This document shows, one piece after another, positions 26,007 to 34,716 of a stretch of 64,000 nucleotides of DNA (the first letter of the stretch is position 1; every line of letters begins with the position of its first letter). The DNA lies in contig NZ_MUHE01000018.1 of the NCBI RefSeq assembly GCF_002217405.1, forward strand, positions 9,476 through 73,475. Reading direction: 5' to 3'. The position numbers were made by a program, and so were the translations under genes. Source of the DNA: Flavobacterium psychrophilum DSM 3660 = ATCC 49418 (GTDB lineage: Bacteria > Bacteroidota > Bacteroidia > Flavobacteriales > Flavobacteriaceae). The notes under the pieces were generated by a model. That model saw only the letters and a list, made by a program, of their open reading frames with translations. It searched no databases and was not told the DNA's origin.

Positions 26007-26729
26007 TTATTTAGTACAAACTACTTGTTTTGTAAACTTCAGATTAATCTTCTTATAAGATTTTATCAAAGTATCTTGTACTGCTTTTTGAAAAAACGCT
26101 TTATAGTTGTTAAATTTCCTTTCCATACAAATGGTTCTCCCGAAAATTATATCATAACTATAATCTCTATTTTTCATAATAACGCTACCATCAGGCAAAA
26201 CTCTTATTCCGATGATGTTTTTTTTCAAAAAATCATCGTTATAAATACACTGCAAAAGCCCAACAAAATCCTTGTCATAACGATTGTTAAAATCACCATA
26301 AACAAGCGGAACTCTTGCCGTAAAATTACTTGAAAGAGGCATCCTACCGCCTTTATAATCAATATAAAAGGAGGTATTTCCGTTAAAAACTCTAGCGATT
26401 GGTGTCTTTTGTTTTATAACAGCTTCTAGCTCCCCATCAACACTCAAAAAGACTTCAGACTTCTCGATTAGGTTGTGTTTATTGATGGTTTGCTCAATAT
26501 TTTTCAAATTTACCCTATCTTTTTGGATACTGAAAGTGCCACCGAAATTATCTTTCAACAAGTTATTAACCATTTCATGGGTTACAAACGGACTCTCTGA
26601 GTTTAAAAATTCGATTGTTGGTTTCGATATTTTCCTGTGTTCGTTTCTTTTTGAAGTAAATGAATACAAAAACCCTACCAAAACAAAAATGGCAACCAAT
26701 TGGATATTTAAAATTAAATTATTTTTCAT
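26007..26729 (-). CDS. ftsQ: cell division protein FtsQ/DivIB
   Basis: 240-residue bitopic membrane protein with one N-terminal transmembrane segment (LILNIQLVAIFVLVGFLYSF) followed by a periplasmic POTRA-like region. The call rests on the moderate similarity of the KIEKSEVFLSVDGELEAVIK-type segment and on its fixed position between murC and ftsA. It links the Z-ring to septal wall synthases in the periplasm. Its start overlaps the 3' end of murC by 11 nt. Confidence 0.9.
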   Translation of the reverse strand: MKNNLILNIQLVAIFVLVGFLYSFTSKRNEHRKISKPTIEFLNSESPFVTHEMVNNLLKDNFGGTFSIQKDRVNLKNIEQTINKHNLIEKSEVFLSVDGELEAVIKQKTPIARVFNGNTSFYIDYKGGRMPLSSNFTARVPLVYGDFNNRYDKDFVGLLQCIYNDDFLKKNIIGIRVLPDGSVIMKNRDYSYDIIFGRTICMERKFNNYKAFFQKAVQDTLIKSYKKINLKFTKQVVCTK

Positions 26730-28065
26730 CTAATTCTTTCTTAATATTTACAACCATTTCGCCAATATCCCCAGCACCTATCGTAACAATTACGGTCGCA
26801 TCTGACTTTTTTAATAACGGAATTAATTCGTTTTTGTGTACTAATTTTTTATTTTTATTTTCAACTTTATCTAACAACCATCCTGAAGTAATTCCTTCTA
26901 TGGGCAATTCTCTAGCTGGATAAATGTCTAATAATAAAATTTCGTCGAATTGCGACAAACTTTTGGCAAAATCATTGGCAAAATCTTTTGTTCTACTAAA
27001 TAAATGGGGCTGAAAAACGGCTAAAACTTTCTCATTAGGATACAACTCACGAACGGCTTGATGCACGGCATTTATTTCTGTTGGATGGTGTGCATAATCG
27101 TCGATATAAACGAATTTTGGCTTTCTAATCTGGAAGGAAAAACGGCGTTTTACTCCTTTGAAACTTGCCAATGCTTTAGCAATAGATTCTGTTGGGGTTC
27201 CGAAAGTTCGAGCCATTGCTAATGCTAGCAATGCATTGGTTAGATTGTGTTTTCCAGGCAATCCGAATTTCAAATCTTTTATGTTTTCGGTAGGCGTTTT
27301 TACATCAAAAATATACCAGCCATTTTCAATTCTTATGTTGTGTGCTACGAATTGCGAATCATCGTTTGCGCCAACAGTTATGCCTTTTAGTGGCAATCCG
27401 TTTATTACAAAAAGCTTGTTTTTATCTTCTACTTTATCGGCAAATTCTTTGAATGAGGCTTTAATAGCAGCGTCATCACCGTAAATATCTAAATGATCGG
27501 CATCCATCGAAGTTACACAAGCAATATTTGGGTATAAATGCAAAAAAGAACGGTCAAACTCATCGGCTTCAACGACGGTTACTGTTTTTCCAGAACCAAT
27601 TAAATTTGAATTATAATTTTCGACAATGCCACCAATAAAAGCGGTTACATCGGCACCACTTTCGTACAAAATATGGCCAAGAATACTAGAAGTTGTTGTT
27701 TTTCCGTGGGTTCCTGCTACGGCCAGACAAAAAGTATCTTTGGTAATAATTCCTAAAACTTCGGCTCGTTTTTTTACATGATATTCTCTTTCTAGAAAAT
27801 AATTCCATTCCGAATGCGATTTTGGAACAGCTGGCGTGATGATTACCAATGTGTTTTCTACAAAATAATCCTTCGGAATTAAATCGATATTGTCTTCAAA
27901 ATGAATGGCAATTCCGCTTTCTATTAATTCTGAGGTTAATATTGATGGCGTTTTGTCGTATCCAGATACGTTTTTTCCAATAAATTTGAAATAACGAGCC
28001 AAAGCACTCATTCCGATGCCTCCAATTCCTATGAAATAGACGTTATGTATTTGGTTTAGGTTCAT
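26719..28065 (-). CDS. murC: UDP-N-acetylmuramate-L-alanine ligase
   Basis: 448-residue cytoplasmic ATP-dependent ligase that adds L-Ala to UDP-MurNAc. It shows the N-terminal GIGGIGMSALARYF, the P-loop AGTHGKTTTSSIL, VVEADEFDRSFLHLYP and the C-terminal DDYAHHPTEINAV and FQPHLFSRTKDF. Position and length are typical. It follows murG after 53 nt, a gap that holds part of a GTCATAAAGTC-type repeat. Confidence 0.98.
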   Translation of the reverse strand: MNLNQIHNVYFIGIGGIGMSALARYFKFIGKNVSGYDKTPSILTSELIESGIAIHFEDNIDLIPKDYFVENTLVIITPAVPKSHSEWNYFLEREYHVKKRAEVLGIITKDTFCLAVAGTHGKTTTSSILGHILYESGADVTAFIGGIVENYNSNLIGSGKTVTVVEADEFDRSFLHLYPNIACVTSMDADHLDIYGDDAAIKASFKEFADKVEDKNKLFVINGLPLKGITVGANDDSQFVAHNIRIENGWYIFDVKTPTENIKDLKFGLPGKHNLTNALLALAMARTFGTPTESIAKALASFKGVKRRFSFQIRKPKFVYIDDYAHHPTEINAVHQAVRELYPNEKVLAVFQPHLFSRTKDFANDFAKSLSQFDEILLLDIYPARELPIEGITSGWLLDKVENKNKKLVHKNELIPLLKKSDATVIVTIGAGDIGEMVVNIKKELDEK

Positions 28066-28081
28066 TTTTTATTTTAGTCTT

Positions 28082-28140
28082 AATGTCATAAAGTCGCAAG
28101 TCGTAAAGTCGTTTGACCTTAAGACTTTTGACTTTCGACT
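28082..28140. repeat. GTCATAAAGTC-type palindromic repeat overlapping the murG 3' end
   Basis: Consists of TGTCATAAAGTCGCAAGTCG on one side and GACTTTTGACTTTCGACT on the other, imperfectly inverted. It spans the murG-murC junction, and its right half supplies the last codons and stop of murG (VESQKS). Relatives lie at about 55603-55740 and 56986-57047. Confidence 0.7.
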
Positions 28141-29222
28141 AATTTTATAATTTCGTCAACTATATCTTTTGTTGCATTTGGTAATGCCAACTGTTTTATA
28201 TTTTTACTTAAATCTTCTTGTTTTGCTTTATCGTTTAATAAGCTTTCGAAAACAAACTTAAATTCAGAATCTAATTGCGATTCTTTTAGCAAAATTGCCC
28301 CTTGTTTGTTTACAATGGCTTGTGCATTCTTGGTTTGATGGTCTTCAGCAACATTAGGCGACGGAATGAAAATAACTGGCTTTCCTACAATGGCTAATTC
28401 TGAAACTGATGAGGCTCCTGAACGAGATATTACAATATCGGCAGCAGCATAAACCAAATCCATTCTGTCTATAAATGATAAAACCTGTACATTTTCTTTG
28501 CCTGAAAAATGCTTGTAATCTTCAAAATACAATTTGCCACATTGCCAAATAATTTGAACATTTTGCGACAATAACCAATCTATTTCTTTTGCAATTAATT
28601 GATTAATTCTTCTGGCACCAAGGCTTCCGCCAAGGATTAATATTGTTTTTTTATTTGCGTCTAATTTAAAATAATCAATTGCTTCATTTCGTTTGCCATC
28701 GACTGAAATTAAATCCTGACGAACAGGATTTCCAGTTAATATCATTTTATCTTTTGGAAAAAATTGTTCCAAATTTTCGTAAGCCACACATATTTTATTG
28801 GCTTTTTTACTTAATAATTTATTGGTAATTCCAGGATAAGAATTTTGCTCTTGTATCACTGTTGCAATTCCCAATATTGAAGCAACTTTAAGCACTGCGC
28901 CGCTGGCAAACCCTCCAGTTCCTATAACAACATCGGGCTTGAATTGTTGTACGATTCCGAATGATTTAACCAAACTTGACAACAACTTAAAGGGAAACAT
29001 TGCGTTTTGCAAAGTTATTTTTCTTTGTAGCCCTGCAATGCTTAATCCTTTTATATCATAACCTGCTTGTGGTACTTTTTGCATTTCCATTTTGTCTTTT
29101 GCCCCTACAAAAAGGATTTTGCAATTAGGAAAACGAGATTTCAACTCATTTGCAATGGCAATTGCAGGATAAATATGTCCTCCTGTACCGCCACCACTTA
29201 ATATAAATTTATATTGTTCCAT
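28119..29222 (-). CDS. murG: lipid II synthase MurG (N-acetylglucosaminyltransferase)
   Basis: 367-residue membrane-associated glycosyltransferase that converts lipid I to lipid II. It shows [17 protein letters not shown] at the N-terminus, [41 protein letters not shown] and the donor-binding [13 protein letters not shown]. The start was set at ATG 29222 (MEQYKFIL). The ORF extends five codons upstream without family support. The final six codons fall within a dispersed repeat. Confidence 0.97.
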   Translation of the reverse strand: MEQYKFILSGGGTGGHIYPAIAIANELKSRFPNCKILFVGAKDKMEMQKVPQAGYDIKGLSIAGLQRKITLQNAMFPFKLLSSLVKSFGIVQQFKPDVVIGTGGFASGAVLKVASILGIATVIQEQNSYPGITNKLLSKKANKICVAYENLEQFFPKDKMILTGNPVRQDLISVDGKRNEAIDYFKLDANKKTILILGGSLGARRINQLIAKEIDWLLSQNVQIIWQCGKLYFEDYKHFSGKENVQVLSFIDRMDLVYAAADIVISRSGASSVSELAIVGKPVIFIPSPNVAEDHQTKNAQAIVNKQGAILLKESQLDSEFKFVFESLLNDKAKQEDLSKNIKQLALPNATKDIVDEIIKLVESQKS

Positions 29223-29263
29223 TTTTATATTTACCAAGAATTTTTACGGAATTATTTATTCTA

Positions 29264-30550
29264 TTACTTTTTATTCAAAACTGCATTCATCGGATTATTC
29301 GTGTGGTCTTCAATAGTATAATCTTCTACTTGAGAGTCATCTACTAATTGCTTGTCTATTAGTTTTTGCAATGCGTCATCTCTTTTTTGTTTTTCGATGT
29401 TTTCTTCGGTAATTTCTTCTTCTTTTTTGGTCACATTTATAATAATGCCAAGTGCAGCACAAGTCATCCAGATTGATGTTCCTCCGCTACTTATAAGCGG
29501 TAATGTTTGTCCTGTGGTTGGCAATAATTCGACCGCAACGCCCATGTTTATAAATGCCTGAAAAATGATAGGAAATCCTAATCCTGCCACTAATAATTTT
29601 CCGAATAATGTGGGGGCTTTATAGGATGCGATGATAAACCTAATGAATAACATAATGTATAAAAACATGATAGCAAATCCTCCTAGAAGCCCAAATTCTT
29701 CGATGATAATGGCAAAAATAAAATCGGAAGAAGATTGTGGCAAGAAGTTTTTCTGAATACTTTTTCCTGGTCCTAATCCGTATATTCCTCCAGTTGCAAT
29801 GGCTGTTTTTGCTTTTTCTATTTGGTAATCATCTTCTCCAGGCTTGTCTGATGTAAAATTTTCGATACGACTCATCCAGGTATCTACACGATTGGGAAAA
29901 GCATTAGGAAAGGCTTTTACAACTAATATAAAAAAGGCAAAAGATAAGATTCCTAATCCTATAATAATACCTATGTTTTTTATTGGATATTTTCCAATAA
30001 ACGTTAGCATTAATACCATCGAAAATATTAAAGCTGCGGTCGAAAAGTTAGCGGGTAAAATGAGCATTAATGTAAAGAAAACTGGCGCCCATAATTCTAG
30101 TAAAGACTTCTGAAAAGTCATTTCTTCTATTGCTGTTTTAGATAAATATCTGGCCACAAATATTAACAATGCCATTGATGCAAAGGCTGATGGCTGGAAG
30201 GTAATTCCTAAAAACGGAACTTGTATCCATCGGCTGGCGTTGGCCCCTTCGATCATAGTTCCTTTAAGCAATGTATAAACCAGTAATAACCATGCAAAAG
30301 GCAGTAATAATCTGGATAAACTTCTAAAATAATGATATGGCACTTTTTGCACTTGATACAAAATAACAAAACCCATTATTAAGTGCATAAAATGTTTTAG
30401 CAGATACACGAATGTATTTCCTGTACCATGATGCAGATAAGCTAAATTACTACTTGCACTATACACTGGTATAAACGAAAATAATGCCAAAAGTGCCACG
30501 AATGACCAGATGACTTTATCTCCTTTTAAGTTATGCAATAGCTGTTTCAT
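29264..30550 (-). CDS. ftsW: septal peptidoglycan glycosyltransferase FtsW (SEDS)
   Basis: 428-residue polytopic SEDS protein that polymerises lipid II at the septum with the partner transpeptidase. Visible motifs are WIQVPFLGITFQPSAFASMA, the ATGGIYGLGPGKSIQKNFLP loop and LLPTTGQTLPLISSGGTS. A charged cytoplasmic tail of about 60 residues follows. It lies between murD (78-nt gap with GGTGTTGG-rich repeats) and murG. Confidence 0.97.
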   Translation of the reverse strand: MKQLLHNLKGDKVIWSFVALLALFSFIPVYSASSNLAYLHHGTGNTFVYLLKHFMHLIMGFVILYQVQKVPYHYFRSLSRLLLPFAWLLLVYTLLKGTMIEGANASRWIQVPFLGITFQPSAFASMALLIFVARYLSKTAIEEMTFQKSLLELWAPVFFTLMLILPANFSTAALIFSMVLMLTFIGKYPIKNIGIIIGLGILSFAFFILVVKAFPNAFPNRVDTWMSRIENFTSDKPGEDDYQIEKAKTAIATGGIYGLGPGKSIQKNFLPQSSSDFIFAIIIEEFGLLGGFAIMFLYIMLFIRFIIASYKAPTLFGKLLVAGLGFPIIFQAFINMGVAVELLPTTGQTLPLISSGGTSIWMTCAALGIIINVTKKEEEITEENIEKQKRDDALQKLIDKQLVDDSQVEDYTIEDHTNNPMNAVLNKK

Positions 30551-30628
30551 GAGTAGGTATTGTTTTTTGGTGTTGGTTTTTTGGTGTTGGGTAAAATCTT
30601 AACCTCAAAACCTAAAACCTGTTTTTTT

Positions 30629-31960
30629 TTACAAATTCTGAACTGCTTGTTTAAACTGTCTTCCTCTGTCTTCATAGTTTTCGAATAAATCGAAACTGGC
30701 ACATGCTGGCGATAGTAAAACTGTGTCGCCTTTTTCTGCCATTTTGTATGCTTGACGAACGGCATCGGTCATGGTTGAAACCTCGATTAATTCATCGACA
30801 ACATTACTAAATGCGTCAATTATTTTCTTGTTATCTACACCTAGACAAATGATTGTTTTTACATTTTTATTTACCAATTCCATCAATTCTGAATAGTCGT
30901 TTCCTTTATCTACCCCACCTACAATCCAAATGGTTGGCGATGTCATACTGTCTAAAGCATAAAAAGTAGCATTTACATTTGTTGCTTTAGAATCGTTTAT
31001 GTATTGTACGTTTTGTATTTTAAGTACTTTTTCTAAACGATGTTCGACCCCTTGAAAATCAGCTAAACTCTCACGTATGGTCGCTTTTCTGATTTTTAAT
31101 AATTGCGCTACAGAGGTAGCTGCCAAAGCGTTTTTTACGTTGTGTTTTCCTTCTAGTGATAGTTCTGATGTTTGCATAACAAATGGGTCGTTATTGGTGT
31201 TTATATTTATATTATTATTTGCTTCGTAAGCGCCAAATTCAAATTGTTTTGTTAATGAAAATGGAACCAATTGTGCTTTTGTTTTGTTGTTTTTTAGCCA
31301 ATTATTAATAGCTTGATCATCGGCATCATAAATCAAATAATCCTCTTCTGTTTGATTCATTGTGATTCTAAACTTCGATTCTATATATTTTTCATATTGA
31401 TAATCATATCTATCTAAATGATCAGGACTAATATTTGTAATGATGGCAATATGCGGTTTGTATTTTTGTATTCCGTCTAGTTGAAAACTACTTAATTCTA
31501 GCACATAAAAATCATAATTATCTTCAGAAACTTGCCAAGCAAAACTCTTACCTATATTTCCTGCCAAACCCACATTTAAACCTCCTTGTTTTAGCAAATG
31601 ATACACCAACATTGTGGTGGTTGTTTTGCCATTACTTCCTGTAATTCCTATGGTTTTTGCATTAGTAAAGGGAGCTGTAAACTCGATTTCTGAAATAACT
31701 GGAATGTTTTTTTCTTTCAGTTTTTTAACAATGGGCGATTTGTCAGGAATACCTGGACTTTTCATCACTACATCGGCATTTAGAATTAAATCTTCTGTAT
31801 GTTGCTCGTCTTCAAACTTAATTTTATTAAGAATTAAGATTTCTTTGTAATTGTTTTTTATTTTTCCAAAATCGGAAACAAATACATCGTATCCTTTTTT
31901 CTTACCAAGAATCGCCGTACCAACACCGCTTTCTCCTCCTCCTAGAATTACTAATCTCAT
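30629..31960 (-). CDS. murD: UDP-N-acetylmuramoyl-L-alanine-D-glutamate ligase
   Basis: 443-residue ATP-dependent ligase adding D-Glu. It shows LVILGGGESGVGTAILGKKK, GITGSNGKTTTTML (P-loop), ELSSFQLDGI, NISPDHLDRY, NDSKATNVNATFYAL and LLSPACASFDLFENYEDRG. It lies 1 nt after the mraY stop, so it is very likely co-translated. Confidence 0.98.
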   Translation of the reverse strand: MRLVILGGGESGVGTAILGKKKGYDVFVSDFGKIKNNYKEILILNKIKFEDEQHTEDLILNADVVMKSPGIPDKSPIVKKLKEKNIPVISEIEFTAPFTNAKTIGITGSNGKTTTTMLVYHLLKQGGLNVGLAGNIGKSFAWQVSEDNYDFYVLELSSFQLDGIQKYKPHIAIITNISPDHLDRYDYQYEKYIESKFRITMNQTEEDYLIYDADDQAINNWLKNNKTKAQLVPFSLTKQFEFGAYEANNNININTNNDPFVMQTSELSLEGKHNVKNALAATSVAQLLKIRKATIRESLADFQGVEHRLEKVLKIQNVQYINDSKATNVNATFYALDSMTSPTIWIVGGVDKGNDYSELMELVNKNVKTIICLGVDNKKIIDAFSNVVDELIEVSTMTDAVRQAYKMAEKGDTVLLSPACASFDLFENYEDRGRQFKQAVQNL

Positions 31961-31961
31961 A

Positions 31962-33191
31962 TTATCGTAATTTTAAAGTTACTATTGACACTATCGCCAA
32001 TAAAATTCCAACAATCCAGAAACGGGTTACAATTTTGCTTTCATGATATCCTTTCTTCTGATAATGATGATGTAGTGGGGACATTAAGAAAATTCTTCTT
32101 CCTTCGCCGAAACGTTTTTTTGTATATTTGAAGTACGAAACTTGTAAAACTACCGATAAATTTTCTGCTAAGAATATTCCGCAAAATACTGGGATTAGCA
32201 TTTCTTTTCGAACTGCAATGGCTAAAACGGCTATAATTCCGCCAATGGTTAAACTCCCCGTATCGCCCATAAAAACGGCGGCTGGATAACTATTGTACCA
32301 TAAAAATCCGATTAATGCACCCACAAATGCGGCAATAAAAACGGTCATTTCTCCCGAATTGGGAATAAACATAATGTTTAGATAATTAGAAAATATTACA
32401 TTTCCCGAAACGAACGTAAAAACACCAATTGCAATAACTGAAATTGCGGAAGTTCCTGCGGCTAAACCATCTATTCCGTCTGTAAGATTGGCACCATTTG
32501 AAACAGCGGTTATAATAAAAATTACGATTGGAATAAATATGAGCCAGGCATAATTTCTATAACCATCGCCAGTCCAAGCTAATAATTCGGCATAATCGAA
32601 TTCGTTATTTTTAAAAAACGGAATGGTTGTAGCGGTCGATTTTTTATCGGACGAAAGTGTATTTGCTCCCTTTTGAGTAGAATATACTTCGATTTTATTT
32701 TTCGAAATATTCTCACGAATTGTTACATCTTGATGAAAATATAAAGTAGTACCTACAATAAGACCTAATCCAACTTGACCAATTACTTTAAAAATTCCTT
32801 TTAATCCTGCTTTGTCTTTTTTGAAAATTTTGATATAATCATCAAGAAATCCAATAGCTCCCATCCAAATTGTGGTAACAATTAGAAGTATAATGTATAT
32901 GTTATTTAGTTTTGCCAATAAAAGAACAGGAAGCAAGGTTGAAAATATAATAATTAATCCGCCCATTGTTGGCGTTCCTGCTTTTTGAGTTTGCCCTTCT
33001 AGCCCTAGCTCTCTTACTGTTTCGCCTACTTGCAAACGACTTAGATAGCTAATCACTCTTTTGCCGAAGATAGTCGAAATAAGCAACGACATGATAATGG
33101 CTAATGCTGATCTAAAGGTGATATATTGAAAAACCCCAGCTCCTGGAAAATCAAAATATTTGTCTAAATATTGAAATAAGTAGTATAGCAT
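31962..33191 (-). CDS. mraY: phospho-N-acetylmuramoyl-pentapeptide transferase
   Basis: 409-residue polytopic enzyme that makes lipid I from UDP-MurNAc-pentapeptide and undecaprenyl phosphate. Catalytic Asp motifs are present: [21 protein letters not shown] and MGDTGSL, with [13 protein letters not shown] near the end. It is about 50 residues longer than E. coli MraY because of a periplasmic insertion around residues 155-205 ([15 protein letters not shown]), common in this phylum. A 63-nt gap with a hairpin separates it from murE. Confidence 0.98.
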   Translation of the reverse strand: MLYYLFQYLDKYFDFPGAGVFQYITFRSALAIIMSLLISTIFGKRVISYLSRLQVGETVRELGLEGQTQKAGTPTMGGLIIIFSTLLPVLLLAKLNNIYIILLIVTTIWMGAIGFLDDYIKIFKKDKAGLKGIFKVIGQVGLGLIVGTTLYFHQDVTIRENISKNKIEVYSTQKGANTLSSDKKSTATTIPFFKNNEFDYAELLAWTGDGYRNYAWLIFIPIVIFIITAVSNGANLTDGIDGLAAGTSAISVIAIGVFTFVSGNVIFSNYLNIMFIPNSGEMTVFIAAFVGALIGFLWYNSYPAAVFMGDTGSLTIGGIIAVLAIAVRKEMLIPVFCGIFLAENLSVVLQVSYFKYTKKRFGEGRRIFLMSPLHHHYQKKGYHESKIVTRFWIVGILLAIVSIVTLKLR

Positions 33192-33211
33192 ATTATTGTT
33201 TATTTGGTTAT

Positions 33212-33247
33212 TCGTTGATTCGGTTAACCGATTAAACGAATCAACGA
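33212..33247 (-). repeat. hairpin in the murE-mraY gap
   Basis: TCGTTGATTCG (33212-33222) and CGAATCAACGA (33237-33247) are perfect 11-bp inverted arms, with CGGTTAACCG, itself a palindrome, inside. No T-run follows. It is the only notable structure in the widest gap of the upstream half of the dcw operon and may tune expression of the downstream genes. Confidence 0.65.
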
Positions 33248-33254
33248 TTGAACT

Positions 33255-34715
33255 TTATTTGTTTAGTTGTTCTAAAATTTCTTTTACAATTTGCATATCA
33301 TCAAAATCATGACGAACGCCATTTATTTCCTGATAAGTTTCATGTCCTTTTCCTGCAATGAGAATAATATCGTTAGGTTGTGCTAGCTGGCAAGCGGTTT
33401 TTATGGCTTGTTTTCTGTCAATAATCGACATATATTTTTTGTAATTGACGGCTGTAATTCCGGCTTCCATTTCGGCGATAATCGTTTCAGGATTTTCCGT
33501 TCTTGGATTATCCGAAGTAAGAATTGCTTTATCGCTCATTTGCGAAGCGATATTTGCCATTATTGGGCGTTTGGTTTTGTCACGATCACCGCCACAACCT
33601 ACAATTGTTATGAGTTGTTCGTTGCGAGTACGAATATCATTTATGGTACTTAATACATTTTCTAGAGCATCGGGCGTGTGTGCATAATCGACAATTGCAG
33701 TGATATTTTGTTTTGATACAATAAACTGAAAACGGCCTGAAACACTTTCTAATTCTGACAAGAGTCTTAAAACTTCTAATTTTTCGATTCCTAATTCGAT
33801 AGCTACTCCGTAAATCGCCAATAAATTATACGCATTGAAGGTTCCAATAAGTCGAACCCAAACTTCTTGTTCATTTATTTTTAATAGCAATCCGCTTAAC
33901 TGATTTTCGATAATAATGGCTTTATAATCGGCATACGTTTTTAAGGCATACGACAATTTTCTTGCCTTAGTATTTTGCATCATTACAGCACCATTTTTAT
34001 CATCTATATTTGATAAAGCAAATGCGTTTTTAGGCAAATTATCGAAGAATGATTTCTTCACATCGCGATAGTCGGAAAATGTTGGATGATAATCTAAATG
34101 GTCGTGCGATAAGTTTGTAAAAACGCCACCTACAAATTGTAAACCTTCGGTACGTTTTTGATGAATTCCGTGCGAACTAACTTCCATAAAGCAATATTGG
34201 CAACCAGCTTCAACCATTTTATCTAGATAATAATTGATGGTTAATGAATCTGGCGTGGTATGCGTTGCTTTGTGTTCAATTTCATCAACCAAGATTTTTA
34301 CAGTAGAAAGCAATCCAACTTTGAAACCTGCTTTTTTGAATAATTGATATAATAATGACGCAATTGTTGTTTTACCATTGGTTCCTGTGACACCAACTAA
34401 TTGTAGTTTTTGAGACGGATTATCATAAAAATTTGTTGCTAGATATGCCAAAGCTGCATTCGTGTCTTTTACTTTTACATAAGTAATTTGCGACAATAAA
34501 TTGGTTGGTAAAGTATCGCAAACAATCGCCTTCGCCCCAAGAGCAATGGCTTTGTCTATAAACTCATGTCCGTTTGAAACCGAACCACGAATGGCAACAA
34601 AAACATCGTTCGATTGTATTTTTCGAGAATCAAAATGAATGTTATGCACAGCAACATCGGTTGAACCGTGAACAACTTCGAGAGCGACTTTATATAAAAT
34701 TTCTTTTAAAAGCAT
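33255..34715 (-). CDS. murE: UDP-MurNAc-L-Ala-D-Glu:meso-diaminopimelate ligase
   Basis: 486-residue ATP-dependent ligase. It shows DSRKIQSNDVFVAIRG, GVTGTNGKTTIASLLY (P-loop), SSHGIHQKRT, FTNLSHDHLDYHPTF and VDYAHTPDALENVL. The amino-acid specificity motif is DNPR (TSDNPRTENP), the form that binds meso-diaminopimelate rather than lysine, so the wall should be of the A1-gamma DAP type. It follows the penicillin-binding protein gene after 1 nt. Confidence 0.98.
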   Translation of the reverse strand: MLLKEILYKVALEVVHGSTDVAVHNIHFDSRKIQSNDVFVAIRGSVSNGHEFIDKAIALGAKAIVCDTLPTNLLSQITYVKVKDTNAALAYLATNFYDNPSQKLQLVGVTGTNGKTTIASLLYQLFKKAGFKVGLLSTVKILVDEIEHKATHTTPDSLTINYYLDKMVEAGCQYCFMEVSSHGIHQKRTEGLQFVGGVFTNLSHDHLDYHPTFSDYRDVKKSFFDNLPKNAFALSNIDDKNGAVMMQNTKARKLSYALKTYADYKAIIIENQLSGLLLKINEQEVWVRLIGTFNAYNLLAIYGVAIELGIEKLEVLRLLSELESVSGRFQFIVSKQNITAIVDYAHTPDALENVLSTINDIRTRNEQLITIVGCGGDRDKTKRPIMANIASQMSDKAILTSDNPRTENPETIIAEMEAGITAVNYKKYMSIIDRKQAIKTACQLAQPNDIILIAGKGHETYQEINGVRHDFDDMQIVKEILEQLNK

Positions 34716-34716
34716 T

